Source of the DNA: Siderastrea siderea | Taxonomy: Eukaryota; Cnidaria; Anthozoa; Scleractinia; Rhizangiidae | DNA length: 64,000 bases | Direction of reading: 5' to 3' | Assembly: GCA_964030785.1 (NCBI GenBank) | Contig: OZ034975.1 | Coordinates: 14,890,142-14,954,141 of the forward strand | Shown: in pieces, positions 1 through 10,692 of the stretch | Layout: each line of letters starts with the position of its first letter | How positions within the stretch are numbered: the stretch's first letter is position 1 | Position numbers and translations under genes: made by a program | The notes under the pieces: model-generated | Told to the model about the DNA's origin: nothing | The model's input: the letters and a program-made list of their open reading frames with translations, nothing else | Databases searched by the model: none

Positions 1-630
1 CAAGCGTTGGAATGACTTCAAAACCGTTTGAGTTTTCTAATGTTTAACGGATTATCGGTAGTGTACGTTTTGCCGTGGAAGGTTACAATGTAAAATATCA
101 CTCAGTCAGCCGCTGTTTGTTATCACACAAACGTTGATTGTTTGCTGTGCTGAATGTACGTCTTTTTCTTTCGGAGGGAGCGAAAGGATTAATTTCCGTT
201 TAATAAAGGTGTCTGGAATATAGAGCGAGCTTTTCAAATCAGTTGGAAGAAAAAAGCAGCAATTCCTAAAGGGGGTTTGAATGATTATGGAATTCCAAAG
301 GCATGGGGGGGTAGAACGGTTTGGAATTCCGAGGGCAAGGGGGGTTGAGCATTTTGGAATTTCCTAAGGCAAGGGGGGTCTAGGTGAAGATGCCGCCCGT
401 GGTAGGGTATGGATATTTTCTGGAATCACCCATCCCATTAGGAAGCAAAAAATACAAATCAAACATAATTTCTCTTTAACAAACAACTGCAAGTTCATTC
501 ACTGCTTTTGCCTTAAAGGACAATAGTAACCTAAAACATGCTGAGTTTACTTAAATCTTAATTTTCTGTAAAATAGACTGTTGTTAGTGCACATTAAATT
601 GGAATAAGTGGGCGAAGAGCCACCTTGTGT
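1..630. other. gene-free stretch
   Basis: I see no credible coding region here. The only structure is the short tandem repeat at 288-385 and AT-rich filler. The base composition is that of ordinary intergenic animal DNA. Confidence 0.6.
288..385. repeat. imperfect tandem repeat, three units
   Basis: Three imperfect units of about 35-45 bp each contain TGGAATTCC (or TGGAATTTCC) followed by AAGGCAAGGGGGG or a close variant. It is a local tandem duplication with no visible coding potential. Confidence 0.6.
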
Positions 631-632
631 TA

Positions 633-690
<58 letters not shown>
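631..690. repeat. ATT trinucleotide microsatellite
   Basis: About 19 uninterrupted ATT units. The isoleucine-rich reading frame across it is an artefact of the repeat. Confidence 0.95.
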
Positions 691-730
691 CACTATTTTA
701 AGTGGTTTGAACCCAGGAGTCATTATCATA

Positions 731-1710
731 ATTCGGTAAATTGTGATCATCCGGGTGAGTGTAGTCCTGAGAAGGACTGTTTGAGGTGGCATTGACTGAC
801 GTTTCGACAACCTGAGCAAAAGTCATCACCAGAGTCAAGTGAACTGTGAATCGTCAGTAGATGTTTTAAGTCTCTGGTCGTTGTCCTGATTGGTCGACGA
901 TCTCGTGATGTTATTGGTCGTCTGTCAGTTGAGCCATGATGTTACTGGTTGTGAAGACTGTTAAACGTGACTGGTGTGTTTTGATCCCTCTTTGTTAGTC
1001 AAATGTCCGTTGGTCTATTGTTAGTCAAGTAAGTCGGTTTGTCTATTGTTTGTCTGTCTTGTTATTGTCGGCAATCATTCATTTGTAAGGTGCAGGTAAC
1101 TGTTGGCAACGGTTCAGTGGTGTTTGTTCTAAGTTAGTAAACCAGCTTTCCAGAGTGATTCGTTGATAGTAGTCCATACTGTAGGTAACGCATTCAGCAG
1201 AGTCCCAGTCGATTCTGTGGTTTGTTTTTGAATGCGTTACCTACAGAATCGACTGGGACTCTGTAGGTAATGCAGTCAGCAGAGTCCCAGTCGATTCTGT
1301 GGTTTGTTTTTTAACGCGTTACCTACCAAACCATTGCCAACACCAGTTACCTGCACCTTACAAACTACTGATTGCCAACAACAACAAGACAGACAAACAA
1401 CAGACAAACCAACTTATTTGACCAACAATAGACCAATGGACATTTGACTAACAAAAGACGGATCAAAATGCACCAATCACGTTTAACAGTCTTCACAGCC
1501 AATAACATCACGGCTTAACTCAGACAGACGACCAATAACATCATGAGATTGTCGACCAATCAGGACAACGACCAGAGACTTAAAACATCTGCTGACGATT
1601 CACAGTTCACTTGACTCTGATGATGACTGCCGCTCAGCTTGTCGAAACGTCAGTCAATGTCACCTCAAACAGTCCTTCTCAGGACTACACTCGCAGAATT
1701 TACCGAATGA
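731..1710. mobile_element. long foldback MITE, about 980 bp
   Basis: The two halves are inverted copies of each other. The left end ATTCGGTAAATT at 731 is matched by AATTTACCGAAT ending near 1708, and the arms (about 740-1180 and 1330-1700) stay recognisably complementary throughout. The centre (1186-1330) holds a smaller tandem and inverted repeat built on GTAGGTAACGCATT. Both flanks are short ATG/ATC-type repeats. No transposase is present, so this is a non-autonomous foldback element of unassigned superfamily. Confidence 0.8.
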
Positions 1711-2097
1711 TGATGATGATGATGATGATGATTAAATCTGGAATTATTCTTCTGTCCTAGACACTGCTTATATTCAATGTCATGTGCAATTAGGTACAAA
1801 ATCAAAAACATTACCTTTAAAAAGTAACATTTTCAGTATTTTCAAATTTCAGTTTAATTTGCTTTTGAGATGTTGTGAGAAAGAGTTCAGTTTTCTACAC
1901 TCAGTAGGACAGCAGAAGCAACAGGGAAATTTACTTGCACAGATAAAACTATGCTAATAATGTTCAAAACAAAACCTTTCAGCTAGTATTTGTTGTGCTT
2001 TTCAATAACATGGCTACTATGAAGTTCAAAATGCAGCATTAACATCAGCTGTGAAACATTACAGCACTGAAAAACATAATTATAAGAAACACAATCC
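1711..2097. other. gene-free stretch with ATG microsatellite
   Basis: A short (ATG)n tract follows the foldback element at about 1707-1731. Nothing else is recognisable. Confidence 0.5.
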
Positions 2098-2205
2098 AGA
2101 AGCCCAAACTTAAAATTTGTCCTGACGTAATGAACAAAATTAATATTATCAAGAAGCCCAAACTTAAAATTTGTCCTGACGTAATGAACAAAATTTATAT
2201 TATCA
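2098..2205. repeat. 54-bp tandem duplication
   Basis: Two adjacent copies beginning AGAAGCCCAAACTTAAAATT at 2098 and 2152 differ by about one base. This is a recent tandem duplication and also produces the repeated peptide in a minus-strand open frame, which I do not regard as a gene. Confidence 0.9.
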
Positions 2206-4778
2206 AGTGACTGATGTTGAATGCACAGTCGAACAACTGTAAGCCACAAATTTAATTTCTTATTTCAAAACTGTGTAGCAATTGCATGATTCAACCGATC
2301 ACTGGGTGCTGCAACATAAAACTGTTCAATTTGAAAGCCAAATAAATCTTAGCCAAAACCCTACTCAATCGAAGCTCTCCTTCTGACCAGCTCTAGATAC
2401 AACCAGCACTGTGAAACCCCTTTGAATTGTCACTTAAACTCTGTAATTGAAAGCTCTCGTAAGCGACCGCGACCACTTTTGCGCATAACTGGCTGGTCTT
2501 TTCCTTTGTTTTTAAGTTCATGTAAGCCACCACTCAGTCAACACTTTTATCAAAGCATTCACTTCTCCCTTTAATCAAATTTAGAGTAATACAAAACAAG
2601 CGCTATAATGGTTCTTTGGCCCTTACATATGCAAACCTCTCCTGTGATAGGCAACAAAAAAACTTTAAGATATTGTTAATACAACACTATTGGCAACCAA
2701 CACCACATGCAAAGCTTTTTGCTAAAAGCTCTCGTAAGTGATCTCCCTCTATTGTTTTATTAGATGGTCGTTTACAAGTGCCCATTCTCATAAGCAACCA
2801 GCTCTATTTGTGAGCACTTTTCTGAAATCCCAAGGCGGTCGCTTACAAGAGCTTCGACTGTATATATGGAACTCCTTTATAACCAACACATTTTCCGTCC
2901 CTTTTCCCCCTCCTACCCCTGGGAAAATCCAGCCCTTGTGGCCCACAGGCTTTCACATGGTCTTCTTCTGGGAGTAGGGGGTAGGGCAAATCGAAACAAC
3001 TTAATAACTCCCTGTGCAAGGAATATTTATGGCTTGATACAACGGGCAAGTCTATATGTTTTGCAGGTAATTTTTGATCAGTTTGTAAACAAATTGTTGC
3101 AGAAAAAATACCCTGTCTTTTACATATAGGAATATTAGCAATTCGAAGTGAATTGTTGGATACGTTTTGACTAAAATTAGTCATTGTGTTAAAAGTATAA
3201 CGACTTTTCCGCCTGAAATTGGCCATTTCATAATCTAAATTCAGAGGTCCCATCCTGATTTTCAATTACTAACCATACGGCGTACATACAATTGAAAGCA
3301 ACTTGTAAAGCATAATCAGTTCGAAAACCCAAATCAACGATAATGAAAAGCACAGATAGCAAACACAAAAGACAGTCTTCGGATGAATCAGGGCAGAAAT
3401 TAAATCAACAATAAAAAAAGTGACGCTTAATATCAAAAACATAGTCATAACTTGACACATGCAAAACCATCTCGAAACGCGATCACGAAACAGAATGTAA
3501 CACTGAAATTCAAACGCTTCTTGTCTACGTAGATTATCAATCTAATATCTTCACTTAACCTACCTCGTGTGTAGAAACACAGCACAAATGAAAACAGAAA
3601 ATCCAGCGCTGCTTTTTCAACCACACCGTGTCAAGCACATAGATATCGCATCGCAGAACTCAATCACGTGACATTCTGTGTAAGAGAGCTCGTGTGATCC
3701 CTACCCCTCCCTGGAGGAGTTCTCCTTCGGAATTTAGTGACGGTGGTGTGCAGCTAATGCGTGGTTCAATTTTACCTGTTACCATCCCCCCCCCCGAGCA
3801 ACCCTGGGGACAAGTCCAGCCCTTCGGTCCCGGGGGTGGGGAATTGTCTGAAGCTGTCTTGTCCCGGGGGGAGGGGGTGGGGCAAATCGAAAATAAATTC
3901 TTGTTGTTCTCGTGAGGTACGTCACTTCTCGGTTGACGCCGGACCGCGTGGAGAAGACTGCCTATTTCCAGGGAGCATCTCTAGAATTTGTAGCAGACTG
4001 GTTAGAGAAGAATAACCTCTCAAAATTAAAATCTGTATTCGAAGTTGCTTTTATTTTAAATTGTTAAACGGTTGTGCGTTTGATGCGTACTCGAATGGAT
4101 GGCGTTCGTCACAAACAAAGAAATATTTCTTCAGCGTATTTATGTATATATCAAGACAACTTAAATAGACTCTGTATGAAAACGGATGCACAGCTTTATA
4201 TTAAACAGAGGTCTCAGTCCAGCGTTCATTCTTATGAAACAAGCTAAGAAAAACTCCTCTAAAATGCTGCCATCAATTTGTTCACGGGCCTCTTGTGCGT
4301 ATGTGCTATATTTAGAATAAATCACGTGGCGAAGACCATTTCTTTACTCGCTAGCCGTATGCCAGTTTGGTTAGAGGTTTTTCTTCAGTTTTCCTTTTCA
4401 AAACGTCTGTTTTTTCTATTGAACTGAAATCAATATCGTAATCTATGTTTTGTACACAAAACAACGTATTTGTGGTCGATGAGGAGTCCCTGGGGTGGGG
4501 AATTGTCTCTTTCTGCGTGCCCGGGGGTGGGGAATAGACCGCCAAGTGAGAACAAAATTGAAAATTCCCGTGGGCATGTCCGGGGGTGGGATGGGAAAAG
4601 GTAGAATTGAACCATGCATAACAGATTGAGTACCCTAACGCTATTCGGCCTCAAATATGTGACTTATCATGCCCTATTTAGGCGGCACACGTGCCTAGGC
4701 ACGTCCGGCCGACTCATAAAATGCAACACGCATTCCTGGTTCCATTCCGCGCGGCCTCTGAACAATCTAGCAAGGGGG

Positions 4779-4816
<38 letters not shown>

Positions 4817-4848
4817 ACGTGAAACACAAAATTTTGCATTTATGAACC
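2206..4848. other. gene-free stretch with dispersed G-rich repeat
   Basis: No gene is recognised. Between about 3790 and 3880 and again between 4485 and 4600 there are several copies of a motif close to CCCGGGGGTGGGGAAT in mixed orientation, so a diverged repeat family is present. A small palindrome ACGTGCCTAGGCACGT lies near 4690. The open frames here are short and show no family features. Confidence 0.5.
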
Positions 4849-4951
4849 GAGTTGATAAGGTAAATTGGCCACCGTAAAGAGGTTGAAAGCTGACGTTTCG
4901 AGCGTTAGCCCTTCGTCAGAGCAAATTTGCTCTGACGAAGGGCTAACGCTC

Positions 4952-5131
4952 TGTATAGAAACGGACACAATCGAAAAACTTAGTTGTAGACCTTCCTCCA
5001 GACTGTATTTCAAAGATAAATTCAGACTCATACATCAACAACTCAGACAACGTTCAGATACGAAGATTCTCAGTTCAGTTCGTGGGGGGTGGAAAATTCC
5101 CAGAAAACACACTCGGGTCCAGTTTTCCACA
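4952..5131 (-). repeat. 3' LTR of the BEL/Pao element
   Basis: 180 bp, identical base for base to 9643-9822 by eye. It begins TGTGGAAAAC and ends CTATACA on the minus strand. Confidence 0.95.
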
Positions 5132-5143
5132 CACTCCCCCGCG
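5132..5143 (-). other. polypurine tract
   Basis: On the minus strand the bases just before the 3' LTR read GCGGGGGAGTG, a purine-rich run of the kind that primes plus-strand DNA synthesis. Confidence 0.65.
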
Positions 5144-5238
5144 TTGATTGATACTATCAATCAAAGTTCAGTTCAGAAAAAATCTCTCTCTCAAAAACAA
5201 GACTCTTTACAAAATAAGACTCGGTTAAGAGATCCGTC

Positions 5239-8200
5239 TTAGCTAGTGTTCACAACAACGTTTGGGATATCGTCATCCCTTACTACTCTAATAGGAATGT
5301 TCGCCGCATGCGGTGCAGGGTTGTCGGGTTCAGCATTCACTTCCAAGGGATACAACCTCTGCAAGGGGCGTCTAAATTCTGATGTAGGTGAGTTCGCAGA
5401 TTTCACTCTTACTACCGCACTTCGAACGTGACCATCTCGTCCTCGAAGTAAGCGTTCAACCTTTCCCAGGCGCCATAGTTGTCTTGGGATCTTGTGCTCG
5501 TGTAGGCACACGATGTCTCCCACTTGAACTTCACGGAGCGAATGTGCTCTCTGTCGCTTGAGATTGGATATAAACCGCAAGACATATACGGTGACTCGTA
5601 TCAGCCTTGGTAGACTACTGAAACGTTCCAAAGAAATAATGCATTCAAGATCCAACTTTGCTGTTGTCCCCCTTTCAGTGACAATGTTCGCGAGAACTGT
5701 GCTGTCCTGCTGTTTCTTGTAGCTGCGAGACTGTTCCTTCTTCAGCTCTAGGCTGGGATCAGAGTCATCTCCCGTGACCTTAATGGAATTCCCTTGAAGA
5801 CTTGGCCAGAAATCTTGGTTCTTCAGAAGAAAATCAGGACCATTCCACCACATCCGATTGGCAACAAGTTTAGAAGCCATTGAACCACGAGAACAAATGT
5901 CAGCTGGATTGGATTCTGTGGGGCAGTAATTCCACTGTGTTGGCTTGACAACACGACGGATCTCTACTACTCTATTTTGCACAAATTGCTTGAATTCCTT
6001 GTTCACGCCCCAAATCCACCACAGGGCAATTTGAGAGTCCAACCAGCAGAATGCAGAATCAATGTTCAATGTTCCTTTAAAGGCTGTCAAGACAGTACTG
6101 ATCAGTCGGGCTAAAATAAGAGCACCCATAAGTTCCATGCGAGGTATGGTCTCCCCATCGATCGGAGCAACTCGAGTTTTTGATGAGACAAGTTGGGTGA
6201 AAACTGTTCCAGAGATCAGTTCAACGCGTAAATAAACAACTGCTCCATAGGCCTTCTCTGAGGCATCAGCGAATCCATGGAGTTGAGCGCTTTGCAAATC
6301 TGCTGATGATGAACCACGAAAGTAATGTCTCTTCAGCTCTACCACTCCAACTTTCCTTGTGTCCTGAACGAGCTTCAACCATTGTTCGTGAAGAAATGAA
6401 TCAACAGGATCATCCCAATCTACCTTAGATTTGCAAATGGCTTGGAAGATGATCTTAGATAGAATGATGACTGGGCTAAGTAGCCCCAGAGGATCGTAAA
6501 ACTTGCTTGTAGCACCAAGAATTGCTCTCTTTGTGATTGTACCCTTGTTGATGGTCTCCAGTGGGGAGGCTAGGTCCAGGAACAACAAGTCTCTCTGATT
6601 ATCCCATCCTACGCCCAGGACCTTTAGCCTTTCTCTGCTAGGATTCTTTGCTGACTCGAATAGAGAGCTTGAGAAGGTTTGATCTTCGTCTTGAATCTTG
6701 CTTTGAACTTGACACACTTGGGGAGACTGTTCTTCGGAGTCTTTAATTCTTTCTTGTAAATTTGCAGAGTTGGACACCCACTTTCGCATGTTGAAGCCTC
6801 CATTACTGAAAGATGACTTAAGTTTCTTGTACATCTCGAAGACAGAATCATCAGAATCATCTCCACCCACGAAGTCGTCCACGTACAGACTTTTCAATAC
6901 CTTGTTAGCAAATTCTCTGGGAATATCAGTGGATGTGAGGTGATGACGGATGGTTGCGTTCAGTAAGAAAGGACTGGAGGAGACACCAAAGGCAACTCTT
7001 GCAAATCTGTAAACTTGGATGTTTGGGTGTCTCCTTGTTACATCATCAACCCACAGGAAGCGTAGATAATCCCGATCTCTCGGGTCAACTGAAACATTCA
7101 GAAAGGCTTTCTCAATGTCTCCAGTGATGGCTATCTTGCTAATACGAAACCTCAAGAGAACATCGTAAATGTACGGAGACAGGGGTGGACCTGCATACAG
7201 ACAGTCATTGAGACTTGGTGAGTTTCTCCCTGCTCGAGCACTCGCGTCATAAACAACACGCAGCTTTGTAGTTTCCTTGTCAACACGGATCACTTCATGA
7301 TGAGGGATGTAATGAACCTTGCCCACGCCATTGTTCACACCTTGCTCTACCGGTTCAATAATTCCTTGTTTAAGCTGCTCTTGGATGACGTCATTGTAGT
7401 GCCTTGATATTTCAGTTTTTAGATTTAAACGTTTCATCAGTGATGCAAGCCTTGATTTGCACAGGACAAAGTTATCTGGAAGAAGTTCATGGTCCTCCTT
7501 GAAGGGTAACCGAACTTGATACCTTCCTTCCACGAATTCAACCTCAGCAACAAACTTATCATACAGAGATAAACTTTGATCCTGGATTCCAAGAGATTCG
7601 TAGTCCCAGAATCTTCTAAGTTCAGACGTCAATGAATCCTGTTGGATGACAGTTGATTCCACTTTCAGAACATGAGTTGCAGTCAGATTCACAGAATTGC
7701 CATTCTCATCATCTACCATAACTATAGAGGGACCTGAAAGGACATATCCCAGTTTGGTCGCTAGGGCAACAGGTTCCCATGGAGCACCCCTTATAACAGT
7801 ACCTTCAACCAAGGACCAATAGTAGTCAGCACCAATCAGAATATTAACTGCTAGATCTCTTGCACCAGCTTTATCTGCCAGAGGAAGTCCACGTAGGTGT
7901 TCATAGGTACATTGAGCAAGTTCGATAGGTTGCTGAGTTAGTGGGCCACATATCACTGGTACTACATATGCCTGAATATACACTGTTGCTTCACACGCAG
8001 TTTTGATACCCACTTGGACAATTTCACATGACCGTAACCTGGCGTCAGACTGACCAAATGTTTTTATCAACAGCGAATCCCTGCCAATGACTGGTAACCC
8101 TAATTCGGTCTTAAGGTTCTCTGTGATGTAAGATCGCTGACTACAAGAATCAAACACCAGACGAATACTTCTGGAGCAACTGTCATTATCAGGGCGTAGC

Positions 8201-9555
8201 ACTTCGGCAGTTGCAGTCTGTAAGAAGACTGATCCCTTAGACTGATCCACATACATGCTGGTGGATACACTGGGTACATTTTCACTTTGGGCTTGGCCTG
8301 TCTGAGGCTGATCAGAGCAGTCACAAATTGCAACATGGTGAGGCCCGTGATATTTGAAGCATTTCACAGAACTTTGACAGCTACGCGACAGGTGTCCTGT
8401 CTTTAGACAGAGAAAACACTTCCCTTTCCTCTTAAGAATTTGCTTCCTAGACGCAGGGCTTGTCACAACATTACAACTGGAGCTTTGGTGGTCTTGATTA
8501 CAGAATGAACACCACACACGAGCAACTTTCTTATCCTTAGAACTATTAGAGAACAATGCTGATGTGGAATGCAGTGACTCACCTCTCTGACTCGAGCTCG
8601 AGGGCCTCAACTCCTTAGTGTTCAGAAGACATTGTTCTCTCAACTGCAGTTCCTTGTGAAATTCTCTCAGAATATCCTTGAGATTCCATGTTTCAGAACC
8701 CAGATTGCGTGTGATTGCGATTCGAAACTCCTCAGGTAATTTCTGCATAATAATTGGCGTCAAAAAACAACCATACATATCAGGAGAAATCTCCATACTC
8801 TCCAAACCGCGCACATGTGACTCCACCGTGTCATACAAGCTTCGAAGCCGCTTCACTTCGCTGATCGACATTATCTTAGGAATTCTTGTGAGCGCTTCCA
8901 TGTGACTAGAGATTACTATTTGTCGATTTCCAAATCTTGCTTGAAGCAATTCAACTGCCTTTTCATAATTTGCACTCGTAAGCGCAAGACCAGCGACGAC
9001 ATTTTGAGCAGTCCCCACAAGAAGCGACTTCAAATAGTTGAATTTATCCACTCCGGACAGATTAGGATTCTCGTGAACAGCAGACTCGAACGATTCCCAG
9101 AAAGGATACCATTCAATGGGGTTGCCATGGAATTTCCTCAGCTCGAGCTTCGGTAGCTTCGCATGCATGATAACTTTCGGTGGCTGACTTTGGGAAATTC
9201 CAGTGCTTCCAGAGCTCAATTCCTGACTCTTTCGTTGTGCTTCTTCTGCAGCCAGAGCGGTTTCTAACTCCAAAATACACGCGTGAATCGCACTGGATAA
9301 TTCGCAACTTTCAACTACATCTTGTTCGATTTTTGAGACATCATCTAACAGTTCCGCTATCTCCTGGTCCAACGCTTGAAGTTCCGAATACTTTGTTTGA
9401 AGAGCGGCGCGAAAGAGTTTTAGCTTCTTTACGTCGATGGGATTCCCCCCAGAAAGTAATTCCGTAGCACTGGCAATAGTTTTCCGGACAAAGCTTCGAT
9501 GTCCGTCGCGAAATTTTCTAAGATTCTTCAGCTTCTTCTTTTCTGACATGACCAC
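5239..9555 (-). CDS. BEL/Pao gag-pol polyprotein lacking integrase
   Basis: A single 1438-residue frame. In order: coiled-coil Gag region (DUF1759-like, about residues 1-330); Cys/His clusters including the CCHC knuckle CFLCLKTGHLSRSC near 378; aspartic protease with LVFDSCSQRSYI near 465; reverse transcriptase with YVDDFVGG near 888; RNase H / peptidase A17 region with HGFADASEKAYGA near 1090; and a C-terminal DUF5641-like domain with QVGDIVCLHE near 1370. In complete family members the H2C2 zinc finger and DDE integrase core lie between the A17 region and DUF5641. Here the chain passes straight from FISNLKRQRA to HSLREVQVGD, so roughly 300-350 residues are absent with the frame kept. Family members are usually about 1700-1800 residues. 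The start is the first ATG after the leader; a second ATG lies two codons on. Confidence 0.95.
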   Translation of the reverse strand: MVMSEKKKLKNLRKFRDGHRSFVRKTIASATELLSGGNPIDVKKLKLFRAALQTKYSELQALDQEIAELLDDVSKIEQDVVESCELSSAIHACILELETALAAEEAQRKSQELSSGSTGISQSQPPKVIMHAKLPKLELRKFHGNPIEWYPFWESFESAVHENPNLSGVDKFNYLKSLLVGTAQNVVAGLALTSANYEKAVELLQARFGNRQIVISSHMEALTRIPKIMSISEVKRLRSLYDTVESHVRGLESMEISPDMYGCFLTPIIMQKLPEEFRIAITRNLGSETWNLKDILREFHKELQLREQCLLNTKELRPSSSSQRGESLHSTSALFSNSSKDKKVARVWCSFCNQDHQSSSCNVVTSPASRKQILKRKGKCFLCLKTGHLSRSCQSSVKCFKYHGPHHVAICDCSDQPQTGQAQSENVPSVSTSMYVDQSKGSVFLQTATAEVLRPDNDSCSRSIRLVFDSCSQRSYITENLKTELGLPVIGRDSLLIKTFGQSDARLRSCEIVQVGIKTACEATVYIQAYVVPVICGPLTQQPIELAQCTYEHLRGLPLADKAGARDLAVNILIGADYYWSLVEGTVIRGAPWEPVALATKLGYVLSGPSIVMVDDENGNSVNLTATHVLKVESTVIQQDSLTSELRRFWDYESLGIQDQSLSLYDKFVAEVEFVEGRYQVRLPFKEDHELLPDNFVLCKSRLASLMKRLNLKTEISRHYNDVIQEQLKQGIIEPVEQGVNNGVGKVHYIPHHEVIRVDKETTKLRVVYDASARAGRNSPSLNDCLYAGPPLSPYIYDVLLRFRISKIAITGDIEKAFLNVSVDPRDRDYLRFLWVDDVTRRHPNIQVYRFARVAFGVSSSPFLLNATIRHHLTSTDIPREFANKVLKSLYVDDFVGGDDSDDSVFEMYKKLKSSFSNGGFNMRKWVSNSANLQERIKDSEEQSPQVCQVQSKIQDEDQTFSSSLFESAKNPSRERLKVLGVGWDNQRDLLFLDLASPLETINKGTITKRAILGATSKFYDPLGLLSPVIILSKIIFQAICKSKVDWDDPVDSFLHEQWLKLVQDTRKVGVVELKRHYFRGSSSADLQSAQLHGFADASEKAYGAVVYLRVELISGTVFTQLVSSKTRVAPIDGETIPRMELMGALILARLISTVLTAFKGTLNIDSAFCWLDSQIALWWIWGVNKEFKQFVQNRVVEIRRVVKPTQWNYCPTESNPADICSRGSMASKLVANRMWWNGPDFLLKNQDFWPSLQGNSIKVTGDDSDPSLELKKEQSRSYKKQQDSTVLANIVTERGTTAKLDLECIISLERFSSLPRLIRVTVYVLRFISNLKRQRAHSLREVQVGDIVCLHEHKIPRQLWRLGKVERLLRGRDGHVRSAVVRVKSANSPTSEFRRPLQRLYPLEVNAEPDNPAPHAANIPIRVVRDDDIPNVVVNTS

Positions 9556-9623
9556 GTGCTTTCAGTTGAATAACCAAGCAGCTTAGAAGGAGGTTTTCGA
9601 CCCATAAAATCCAGTTTTTCGGT

Positions 9624-9641
9624 TCCCGGGTCTCGGCACCA
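9624..9641 (-). other. primer-binding site
   Basis: The plus strand here reads CCCGGGTCTCGGCACCA, the form of a mature tRNA 3' end with CCA, one base from the 5' LTR. On the minus strand this is the complementary TGGTGCCGAGACC. The sequence resembles the 3' end of tRNA-Phe, but I cannot fix the isotype. Confidence 0.8.
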
Positions 9642-9642
9642 A

Positions 9643-9822
9643 TGTATAGAAACGGACACAATCGAAAAACTTAGTTGTAGACCTTCCTCCAGACTGTATT
9701 TCAAAGATAAATTCAGACTCATACATCAACAACTCAGACAACGTTCAGATACGAAGATTCTCAGTTCAGTTCGTGGGGGGTGGAAAATTCCCAGAAAACA
9801 CACTCGGGTCCAGTTTTCCACA
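9643..9822 (-). repeat. 5' LTR of the BEL/Pao element
   Basis: 180 bp, identical to 4952-5131. It is followed outwards by the target duplication CGCTC and the rest of the MITE. Confidence 0.95.
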
Positions 9823-9878
9823 CGCTCGAAACGTCAGCTTTCAATCTCTTTACGGTGGCCAATCTACCTTATCAACTC

Positions 9879-10411
9879 AGTTGATAAATCCAAAATTCTC
9901 TGAACAATCTGCCTTGTTTGTTTGTTTGTTTTTTTTGGGGGGGGGGGTGTAATTTGTTTAATTTTTTTTTTTGCAAGAACACAATACAGTACTTAGGATA
10001 CATTACCAACAGTCACTTAACTTACAAAAAGGAATACAGTACTTACAATACATTACTCACAGTAACTTACTTACAATACACGTTACAGTACTTACAATAT
10101 ATTACTTACAATAGCTTGAATACTGTACACGTTACGAAAAAATTAAATACAAAGCAAATAGTTGTTAACTAAAAGTGAAGAAGACCAACTAGATATAACA
10201 AGGTTATTTTCAACTGAGTGCTCATGACATGTACAGCTACCAACTTTTCCCATTTTTTAAAATGGGTAGTGAGTTTATTCCTCTCCCTCGCAAAATGGAG
10301 TTCGATGTTCTAAACACGTCTTATCCTGGCAATAAAACCTCTCAATGAGGATAAGCTTCCATGACATTTCCTTACATAAATGTAATATTTACCTAATAAC
10401 AGAATGTGATT
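9879..10411. other. gene-free stretch with homopolymers and tandem motif
   Basis: Contains a T-run, a G-run (about 9939-9948) and a second T-run, then an imperfect repeat of ACAGTACTTACAATAC-type units at about 9985-10120. No gene is visible. Confidence 0.6.
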
Positions 10412-10577
10412 AAATAAATGTAAAGAAGATCCTCGCAGTTATTAACGCAACTTACGCAGTTGCGAAAAGAAAGCCTGAAAAAATCAGGCTTGCCGGCAAG
10501 CCTGATTTTTTCAGGCTTTCTTTTCGCAACTGCATAAGTTGCGTTAATAACTGCGAGGATCTTCTTTACATTTATTT
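10412..10577. mobile_element. near-perfect 166-bp palindrome (foldback MITE)
   Basis: The arms are symmetric about 10494/10495 (centre TTGCCGGCAA) and run out to AAATAAATGTAAAG on each side. I find one mismatch pair in 83 bp (CTTACGCAG against CTTATGCAG). Such symmetry suggests a recent foldback element. Confidence 0.9.
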
Positions 10578-10692
10578 CTTCATTCCGCAGTTCAAATATA
10601 TGAACTTCATATATTCATAATTTCAGAATGTGATTAATTATTAAGAAGTCTTCCGTTTTTTCAAAATTCCCTAAAAACAAACCTATCTCATT

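Larger units (their letters stand above)
4952..9822 (-). mobile_element. BEL/Pao LTR retrotransposon, integrase-deleted
   Basis: Two identical 180-bp direct repeats flank one long open frame on the minus strand. The outer flanks carry the perfect 5-bp duplication CGCTC (4947-4951 and 9823-9827). LTRs start TG and end CA. A primer-binding site and a purine-rich tract sit at the expected inner borders. Identical LTRs mean that insertion was recent. The element has a gag-pol frame without frameshift or stop, but no integrase core, so it must have been mobilised in trans, or the deletion must be very recent. Confidence 0.95.
4849..9878. mobile_element. palindromic MITE split by LTR-element insertion
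   Basis: Removing 4952-9827 rejoins a 154-bp palindrome: the left arm GAGTTGATAAGGTAAATTGG at 4849 is mirrored by the right end finishing ...CCTTATCAACTC at 9878. The palindrome centre is CAGAGCAAATTTGCTCTG near 4927. The BEL/Pao element inserted near the inner part of the right arm, duplicating CGCTC. The MITE has no coding capacity. Confidence 0.88.

Noticed and set aside
547..819. Minus-strand frame of 90 codons
   Set aside because: Its core is poly-isoleucine from the ATT microsatellite.
2843..3265. Minus-strand frame of 140 codons
   Set aside because: No family motif, overlapped by two plus-strand frames of similar length, and composition is that of non-coding DNA.
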